A stretch of DNA of 64,000 bases. It comes from Nakamurella endophytica. GTDB lineage: Bacteria; Actinomycetota; Actinomycetes; Mycobacteriales; Nakamurellaceae. The notes under the pieces are model-generated. The model did no database searches and was not told the origin of the DNA. It saw nothing but the letters and a program-made list of their open reading frames with translations. The position numbers were made by a program, and so were the translations under genes. Shown here in pieces: positions 56,213-64,000 of this stretch. The number at the start of each line of letters is the position of its first letter. Within the stretch, counting starts at the first letter, position 1. The stretch spans positions 42,080-106,079 of the forward strand of contig NZ_BMNA01000005.1 in the NCBI RefSeq assembly GCF_014646215.1, in the 5' to 3' direction.

Positions 56213-57424
56213 ATGACCGTCCGCAAGGTCGCGCTGCTCACCGCGGGCGGCTTCGCCCCGTGCCTGTCGTCGGCCGTCGGGGGGCTCGTCCAGCGGTACA
56301 CCGAAATGGCCCCCGAGGTCGAGATCATCGGCTACCGGCACGGGTACCAGGGTTTGCTCTCCGGCGACTCGCTGCCCGTGACCGAGGTCGTGCGCCGCGA
56401 CGCCGGGCTGCTCCACCTGTTCGGCGGGTCGCCGATCGGCAACTCCAGGGTCAAGCTGACCAACGTCAAGGACCTGGTCACGCGCGGCCTGGTGGCCGAC
56501 GGCCAGGACCCGCTGCAGGTGGCGGCGGAGCAGCTGACCCGGGACGGCATCGACGTGCTGCACACCATCGGCGGGGACGACACCAATACCACCGCAGCGG
56601 ATCTGGCCGCCTACCTGGCCGAGCACGGGCACGGTCTGACGGTCGTCGGCCTGCCGAAGACGATCGACAACGACATCGTGCCGATCCGCCACTCGCTGGG
56701 CGCCTCGTCCGCCGCGGAGGAGGGCGCCCGCTTCGCCCGCAACATCGTGGCCGAGCACAACGCCGGTTCCCGGGTGCTGATCGTGCACGAGGTGATGGGA
56801 CGCAACTGCGGGTGGCTGACGGCCGCCACGGCCCGGGCGTATCGGCGGTGGCTGGACACCCAGCGGTGGCTCCCGGAGTTCGGCCTGTCCCGCGAGGCCT
56901 GGGACATCCACGCCGTGTACGTGCCGGAGGCCGACATCGACCTGGACGCCGAGGCACAGCGACTGCGCGAGGTGATGGACACCGTCGGCAACGTCACCAT
57001 CTTCCTGTCCGAGGGCGCCGGCGTGGACGCCATCGTCGAGCAGATGGAGGCCGCCGGCGAGGAGGTGCCGCGGGATCCTTTCGGGCACGTCCGGCTCAAC
57101 GACATCAACCCCGGCGCCTGGTTCGCCGGGCAGTTCGCCGGCCGGCTCGGGGCGGAGCGCGTCATGGTGCAGAAGTCGGGCTATTTCGCCCGGTCCGCTC
57201 CCGCGAACGCCGAGGATCTCCGGCTGATCCAGTCCATGACGGACCTGGCGGTGGACTGCGCGCTGCGCGGCGAACCCGGCGTCATCGGGCACGACGAGGA
57301 GCACGGCGACCGGCTGCGGGCCGTCGAGTTCGGCCGGATCGCCGGCGGCAAGCGCTTCGACGTCTCGACGCCCTGGTTCACCGAGCTCGTGCAGGACCTC
57401 GGGCAGCAGCGCGCCGCCGGCTGA
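56213..57424 (+). CDS. pfp: PPi-dependent 6-phosphofructokinase
   Basis: Phosphorylates fructose 6-phosphate with pyrophosphate instead of ATP, a reversible step. The 403-residue protein has LLTAGGFAPCLSSAVGGLV, GGDDTNTTAADLA (GGDD, not the ATP-type GGDG), PKTIDNDIVPI, EVMGRNCGWLTAATA, SEGAGVDAIVEQ and a C-terminal GYFARSAPANAEDL. The Asp in GGDD and the Lys in PKTIDND mark PPi use in this family. ATG 56213 has AAGGGA 7 nt upstream. It starts 43 nt after BenE; TAGGGT at 56166 is a possible -10. Confidence 0.92.
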   Translation: MTVRKVALLTAGGFAPCLSSAVGGLVQRYTEMAPEVEIIGYRHGYQGLLSGDSLPVTEVVRRDAGLLHLFGGSPIGNSRVKLTNVKDLVTRGLVADGQDPLQVAAEQLTRDGIDVLHTIGGDDTNTTAADLAAYLAEHGHGLTVVGLPKTIDNDIVPIRHSLGASSAAEEGARFARNIVAEHNAGSRVLIVHEVMGRNCGWLTAATARAYRRWLDTQRWLPEFGLSREAWDIHAVYVPEADIDLDAEAQRLREVMDTVGNVTIFLSEGAGVDAIVEQMEAAGEEVPRDPFGHVRLNDINPGAWFAGQFAGRLGAERVMVQKSGYFARSAPANAEDLRLIQSMTDLAVDCALRGEPGVIGHDEEHGDRLRAVEFGRIAGGKRFDVSTPWFTELVQDLGQQRAAG

Positions 57425-57492
57425 CCGGCCGCCCCTGGCCCGGTGCCACTACCGCGCGACGGCGGGCGGGGCGACCTGGCAGGCTGGCCGTC

Positions 57493-58728
57493 ATGGCGAG
57501 CGGCACGACGGTGCGCCCACTGCGGCCCGAGGAACTGGACAGCGCGCTGCAGCTGGACGCCGCGGCGTTCGGCTGGGAGCCCGAGGGCGACTGGATGGAC
57601 GCGGTGGTGCGGCCGACCCTCGAGGTCGAACGGTTCACCGGCGTCTTCGATCCCGCCCTGGACGACGAGATGGTCGGCGTCGCCGGCATCTTCAGCAAGG
57701 AGATGACCTTCCCGGGCGGTGGCCGGACCCCCGTCGCCGGCGTCACCTGGGTGTCCGTGCGACCCGGCCAGCAGGGCCGCGGCATCCTCCGGCAGCTCAT
57801 GCAGGACCAGCTCACCGGGCTGCACGAGCGCGGCCAGGAGCCGGTGGCCGTGCTGACGGCGAGCGAGTCGGGGATCTACGGGCGGTTCGGCTACGGGAGC
57901 GCCATCCGCCGCGCCCGCCTGGAGATCCCGCAGGGCACGGCGTTGCGGGCCGGCCTGGAGACGGACCGGGTGCGGGTGGTCCCGCGCGAGCGGGCGTTCG
58001 ACACCGTCACCGCCCTCTACGACCAGGTGGCGGCCGCGGCGCCCGGCCACCTACGGCGGACCCCCGAGGTCTGGCAGTCCCTCTACAGCGACCACTCGGT
58101 GGACCGGGACGGGGCGACCCGGCTGGTCGTGGCGCTGCACCCCGACGGCTATGCCAGCTACCGCGTCAAGGCGGACTGGAACGACCGGGGGCCGGCGGGA
58201 ACCCTGCTGGTGCACGAGGTCTGCGCGCGCACGCCGCGGGCCCGCGCGTCGCTGTGGCAGCACCTGCTCGGCGTGGCCCTGGTCCGTGAGGTGCAGCACC
58301 GGCGGTCCTGGCCGGACGACCCGGTGGTCGACATGGTGGCCGCGCCGCGGCTGGTGCGGTTGGCCGTGGCCGACCACATCTGGCTGCGTATCGTCGATCT
58401 CGACCGGGCGGTGCCGCTGCGCGGGTACGGCGCCGAGGTCCGGGTGCGCGTCGACCTGACCGACACCGTCTGCCCGTGGAACCACGGCCGGTGGGACCTG
58501 GAGCTCGCCGCGGACGGCGGCCGAGCCGTCCGGGTCGATCCACGCGCGGACGACGCCGTGCCGACCGTCCGGCTGGCGGCGGCCGACCTGGGTGCCGCCT
58601 TCCTGGGAGGTACCCCGGTCCGGCGACTGGCCGACGCTGGCCTGGTCTCCGGCGACCCGGAGGCCGTCGACGCGCTGCACGACGCGCTGTCCTGGCGCCG
58701 GTCGCCGCACTGCCCCGAGGGTTTCTGA
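57493..58728 (+). CDS. Eis-like enhanced-intracellular-survival N-acetyltransferase
   Basis: A 411-residue protein with two GNAT folds and a sterol-carrier-like C-domain, as in mycobacterial Eis. The start TVRPLRPEELDSALQLDAAAFGWEPEGDW, acetyl-CoA loop VSVRPGQQGRGILRQLM, and general-acid Tyr in ESGIYGRFGYGSA (~residue 126) are present, and the chain ends in Phe411 (CPEGF), whose carboxylate is the base in Eis. Expected to acetylate amines; targets unknown. ATG 57493 has CAGGCT 7 nt upstream. The next gene begins 2 nt after its stop. Confidence 0.88.
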   Translation: MASGTTVRPLRPEELDSALQLDAAAFGWEPEGDWMDAVVRPTLEVERFTGVFDPALDDEMVGVAGIFSKEMTFPGGGRTPVAGVTWVSVRPGQQGRGILRQLMQDQLTGLHERGQEPVAVLTASESGIYGRFGYGSAIRRARLEIPQGTALRAGLETDRVRVVPRERAFDTVTALYDQVAAAAPGHLRRTPEVWQSLYSDHSVDRDGATRLVVALHPDGYASYRVKADWNDRGPAGTLLVHEVCARTPRARASLWQHLLGVALVREVQHRRSWPDDPVVDMVAAPRLVRLAVADHIWLRIVDLDRAVPLRGYGAEVRVRVDLTDTVCPWNHGRWDLELAADGGRAVRVDPRADDAVPTVRLAAADLGAAFLGGTPVRRLADAGLVSGDPEAVDALHDALSWRRSPHCPEGF

Positions 58729-58730
58729 CG

Positions 58731-59381
58731 GTGCCCGCCGACCCCGGTCCACCGCCCGGGTCCGACCCTGTGCCGCCGGGTGCCGCGGGCCCGCCGCCGT
58801 GGGTTCCGGCAGCGGTAACGGCAGCGGCAGCGGCAGCGCCCGTGGATGCCACGCAGCCGGCGGACCCGGCCGGTGCAGACGTCCCGACGCGGCGGCGCCG
58901 CCGGCGCACCCGCACGGGCACCCGGGAGGCCACCACCGACGCCGATGTCCCGCCCGCACCGGTCGAGGAGCGCCGGACCGGGGACGACCGGCGGGCGGGC
59001 GAGGACCGCCGCACCGCCGGCCGCCAGCGCACCCCGCGGCAGACCGCGGCCGACCGGGCCGCGGAGCGGTCGCTCCGGTCGCTGGTCTCCACCCGCGGGA
59101 CGCAGGTCCCGTTCGACGTGGCGACCCGGGCCCGCGAGGTGGCCCTGCCCGGACCCGAGGACCTGGCCAGGGCCGAGGAAGAGGTCGTCCTCGTGCGCCG
59201 CAACTACGTGCCGCCGGGGCCGCTGTCCACCGGGCGCCGCTCCGACGGCCCAGCCGGCCGGCGGTCGGGCGGCCGGCGCACCGGCGGCACCGGCGGCACG
59301 GCCGGCACGGGCGGCACGGCCGGGACCGGGGACCGCAGCGGCCGTCCCGGGGCTCCCGACCCGGGCGCGGGCGACGGCTGA
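58731..59381 (+). CDS. Arg/Pro-rich disordered protein with one conserved block
   Basis: A 216-residue protein of mostly disordered sequence: a Pro/Ala-rich start, an RRRRRRTRTGTRE cluster, repeated RRTGDDRRAGEDRRTAG, and a GGTGGTAGTGGTAG tail. One stretch looks folded and conserved: RSLRSLVSTRGTQVPFDVATRAREVA LPGPEDLARAEEEVVLVRRNYVPP (residues ~115-163; spaced here for reading). GTG 58731 is 2 nt past the Eis-like stop, so it is coupled. I do not recognise the family. The charged RRT/DRR repeats resemble nucleic-acid-binding tails. Confidence 0.6.
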   Translation: MPADPGPPPGSDPVPPGAAGPPPWVPAAVTAAAAAAPVDATQPADPAGADVPTRRRRRRTRTGTREATTDADVPPAPVEERRTGDDRRAGEDRRTAGRQRTPRQTAADRAAERSLRSLVSTRGTQVPFDVATRAREVALPGPEDLARAEEEVVLVRRNYVPPGPLSTGRRSDGPAGRRSGGRRTGGTGGTAGTGGTAGTGDRSGRPGAPDPGAGDG

Positions 59382-59412
59382 GGAGCGGGCCGGCGCCAGG
59401 GCGACCAGCCGG

Positions 59413-59886
59413 TCAGCCGGTGGGCAGGTCCTGCGGGCGCGGGTCCTGCTCGTAGGCCGCCAGCTCGTCGATCCGCCGCTGGTGCCGGGGGTCGTGCGAG
59501 AAGGGCGTGGCGAGGAAGACGTCGACGAAGCCGGCGGCGGTCTCCTGGTCGTGCATGCGGGCGCCGATCGACACGACGTTGGCGTCGTTGTGCTCCCGCC
59601 CGAGCTGGGCGGTCTCCTGCGACCACGCCAACACGGCGCGGACGCCGGCCACCTTGTTCGCGGCGATCTGCTCGCCGTTGCCGGACCCGCCGATCACGAT
59701 GCCGAGGCTGCCCGGGTCGGCGACGACCCGCCGGGCCGTCTCGATGCAGTACGGCGGGTAGTCGTCCCCAGGACGGTAGGCATCGGGACCGACGTCGGTC
59801 ACCTCGTGCCCGGCCGCCCGGACGTGCCCCAGCAGGTACTCCTTCAGCTCGTATCCCGCGTGATCCGACCCGATGTAGACGCGCAT
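59413..59886 (-). CDS. rpiB: ribose-5-phosphate isomerase B
   Basis: Interconverts ribose-5-phosphate and ribulose-5-phosphate. The 157-residue protein starts MRVYIGSDHAGYELKEYLL and has GIVIGGSGNGEQIAANK with Glu72 where E. coli RpiB has the catalytic Cys; this Glu form is the one characterised in M. tuberculosis. REHNDANVVSIGARMH and DPRHQRRIDELAAYE follow. ATG 59886. Same clp/tig-to-pepN neighbourhood as Rv2465c. Convergent with the Arg-rich gene, 31 bp away. Confidence 0.94.
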   Translation of the reverse strand: MRVYIGSDHAGYELKEYLLGHVRAAGHEVTDVGPDAYRPGDDYPPYCIETARRVVADPGSLGIVIGGSGNGEQIAANKVAGVRAVLAWSQETAQLGREHNDANVVSIGARMHDQETAAGFVDVFLATPFSHDPRHQRRIDELAAYEQDPRPQDLPTG

Positions 59887-59923
59887 GCGGGAAGTGTCGC
59901 AGGCCGGGGCCCGCCCGTCCCGG

Positions 59924-60406
59924 TCAGGGCACGACCAGCACGGGGAACTTCTGGCTGGCCAGCACCGCCCGCGAGACCGACCCCGAGGCCAACCGGTGCA
60001 ACACCTCGGCGAACCCGCGGTGCCGCTTACCGACGACGACGCACGCGGCGTCGCGCTCCTGCGCCACCCGCAGGAGCTCGCCGGCGGCGTCGCCGGTCAC
60101 CGCCAGCAGCTCCCAGTCGACGCCCTCCAGGTCGCCGCTGGCCACCAGGTCGTCGCGCAGCCGTCGCTCGGCCGCCCGCTCCTCGTCGTCGGAGTCCGTC
60201 TCCAGCTGCTCCGGGATCGCGACGTACCCCTCGACCAGCGGCATCGGCCGCCTGCGGACGTGCACCAGCAGCACCGGCCGGCCGGCCGCCCTGGCGAGGA
60301 AGACGGCCGCACGCAGCGGTCTCCCGCACCCCGCGACGTCGTCGACGCCGACCACCATCGGGCCGGAGCGCATGTCCGGGGGCAACGGGACCAGGGGCGT
60401 GTTCAC
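59924..60406 (-). CDS. universal stress protein (UspA family)
   Basis: A 160-residue single UspA domain: MVVGVDDVAGCGRPLRAAVFLARAAGRPVLLVHVR, DEERAAERRLRDDL, and the ATP-binding end VVVGKRHRGFAEVLHRLASGSVSRAVLASQKFPVLVVP with the G-x2-G-x9-G-S pattern. ATP-binding type. The start GTG 60406 (VNTPLVPLPP) has CACGAT 6 nt upstream. Positioned between rpiB and the DsbA-like gene, all minus strand, but with its own leaderless start. Confidence 0.87.
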   Translation of the reverse strand: MNTPLVPLPPDMRSGPMVVGVDDVAGCGRPLRAAVFLARAAGRPVLLVHVRRRPMPLVEGYVAIPEQLETDSDDEERAAERRLRDDLVASGDLEGVDWELLAVTGDAAGELLRVAQERDAACVVVGKRHRGFAEVLHRLASGSVSRAVLASQKFPVLVVP

Positions 60407-60459
60407 CGCTCCATCGTGGCCGCTCCGGGCCCCGTCCGCACCCCCGTCGCGATCAAGAC

Positions 60460-61119
60460 TCAGCTGAAGTCCAGGTCCCCGGTCCTGGTGCGCTTGAGCT
60501 CGAAGAAGTACGGGAAGCCGGCCAGCGTCACGCTGGCGTCCCACAGCTTTCCGGCCTCCTCGCCGCGCGGGATCTTCGTGATCACCGGGCCGAAGAAGCT
60601 GGTCTCGTTGATGTGGATGGTCGGGGTGCCGACGTCGTCACCCACCGGGTCCATGCCCTCGTGGTGGCTCTTGCGCAGGGCCTCGTCGTACTCGGTCGAG
60701 GTGGCCGCTTCGGCCAGGTCGGCCGGCAGCCCGACCTCGGCCAGCGACTGCGCGATGACCTCGTCGAAGTCCTTGTTGCCCTCGTTGTGGATCCGGGTGC
60801 CCATGGCGGTGTACAGCGGCGCGAGCACCTCGTCGCCGTGGTGCTGCGCCGCGGCGATCGCCACCCGCACCGGACCCCAGGCCCGCTGCATCATCGCGGC
60901 GTAGTTCTCGGGCAGGTCCCGTCCCTCGTTGAGCACCGCCAGGCTCATCACGTGGAAGTCGACGTCGATGTCCCGGACCTTCTCGACCTCGAGGATCCAC
61001 CGGCTGGTGATCCAGCAGAACGGGCACAGCGGGTCGAACCAGAGTCCCGCCCGGTCCCGGCGGCGCTCGGGCGCCTGCCCGCCGGCCTGGTCCTTGCTGC
61101 TGTCGGTGGCTGTGGTCAC
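60460..61119 (-). CDS. mycothiol-dependent DsbA-family oxidoreductase (Rv2466c-like)
   Basis: A 219-residue thioredoxin-fold protein: [48 protein letters not shown] with active-site Cys32-Pro-Phe-Cys35, then [36 protein letters not shown] with the cis-Pro, and a C-terminal [15 protein letters not shown]. This layout and the neighbours rpiB and pepN match Rv2466c, a mycothiol-dependent nitroreductase/mycoredoxin-like enzyme, which fits an actinobacterium. GTG 61119 follows AGGAGG. Divergent from pepN. Confidence 0.9.
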   Translation of the reverse strand: MTTATDSSKDQAGGQAPERRRDRAGLWFDPLCPFCWITSRWILEVEKVRDIDVDFHVMSLAVLNEGRDLPENYAAMMQRAWGPVRVAIAAAQHHGDEVLAPLYTAMGTRIHNEGNKDFDEVIAQSLAEVGLPADLAEAATSTEYDEALRKSHHEGMDPVGDDVGTPTIHINETSFFGPVITKIPRGEEAGKLWDASVTLAGFPYFFELKRTRTGDLDFS

Positions 61120-61289
61120 GGGTCCTCCTGGGGGGTGGCGACGGAGCGGGCCGGCGTACGGGCTGGTGCAACCGCCGTCCGGGTTAGGTTTGTTCCCCGC
61201 CGGTTCCCCGTGCCGGGGACGGGTACCGGCGCCACCGAGACGCGGCGGCCGGACGGCACCGGACGGACACAGAGAGGCACGAGGCAACG

Positions 61290-63959
<2,670 letters not shown>

Positions 63960-63969
63960 TCCTGCGGTC

Positions 63970-64000
63970 GCCGGGCCGTCGCGTGCGGCGACGGCCCGGC
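63970..64000 (+). terminator. 13-bp hairpin after pepN (ends at window edge)
   Basis: GCCGGGCCGTCGC (63970-63982) pairs with GCGACGGCCCGGC (63988-64000) around GTGCG, 10 nt after the pepN stop. Its right arm is the last base of the window, so flanking sequence cannot be judged. Confidence 0.75.

Overview
This is 64 kb of very GC-rich (about 75%) DNA from an actinobacterium. The markers are a ClpP1/ClpP2 pair, a GlnR-type operator at glnA, lipB-lipA-DUF4191-RDD-glnA gene order, rnc-DUF177-SepIVA order, a mycothiol-type DsbA oxidoreductase, MSMEG/Rv-like pepN context and many leaderless genes. Gene order and content fit the Frankia/Nakamurella/Geodermatophilus side of the phylum, but the genus is inferred and not proven. 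The window is almost entirely chromosomal core. I see no insertion sequence, prophage, CRISPR array or integrase.

Layout. 1-3 kb: the 5' end of glycyl-tRNA synthetase, a small ABM-like protein and a membrane pseudokinase, all on the minus strand. 3-10 kb: lipB, an LEA/H1-like membrane protein, lipA, a DUF4191 membrane protein, an RDD protein (minus), then glnA with a four-box GlnR operator, and a YCII-like protein. 10-28 kb: a long minus-strand core block (reading right to left: degenerate FakA/YloV-like protein, recG, pyc, rsmD, coaD, sepIVA-like, DUF177, rpmF, rnc, mutM, PAP2-DGK fusion, acyP, smc). 28-38 kb: rpmB, ilvE and gcvT (minus), pepA, a small protein (minus), lpdA, the E2 acyltransferase, an SDR and a TIGR01777 epimerase. 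38-42 kb: recO-uppS-permease-TIGR03943, a four-gene minus-strand operon in which each gene overlaps the next by 4 nt. 42-45.5 kb: a secreted protein, GNAT, fdhD and an LLM oxidoreductase. 45.5-50.3 kb: clpX, clpP2, clpP1 and tig. 50.6-54.5 kb: a secreted serine hydrolase with five C-terminal repeats, a SnoaL-like protein and a lipoprotein SBP. 54.5-64 kb: divergent tRNA-Pro and tRNA-Gly, a BenE-type transporter, PPi-dependent PFK, an Eis-like acetyltransferase, an Arg-rich disordered protein, rpiB, usp, the DsbA-like protein and pepN.

Functionally, the window joins lipoate synthesis and attachment (lipB, lipA) with lipoyl users (E2, lpdA, gcvT), nitrogen assimilation (glnA), chromosome and RNA maintenance (smc, mutM, recG, recO, rnc), envelope precursors (uppS, SepIVA) and protein turnover (clpXP1P2, tig, pepA, pepN). 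The most unusual items are the five-repeat secreted hydrolase, the permease/His-rich partner tied to recO-uppS, the LEA-like gene inside the lip operon, an apparently inactivated FakA/YloV-like protein, a lone 18-bp palindrome over the ilvE promoter, and a recurring TANNNT/CANNNT element 6-7 nt upstream of at least a dozen start codons, implying widespread leaderless transcription. No clearly new defence or mobile system was found.
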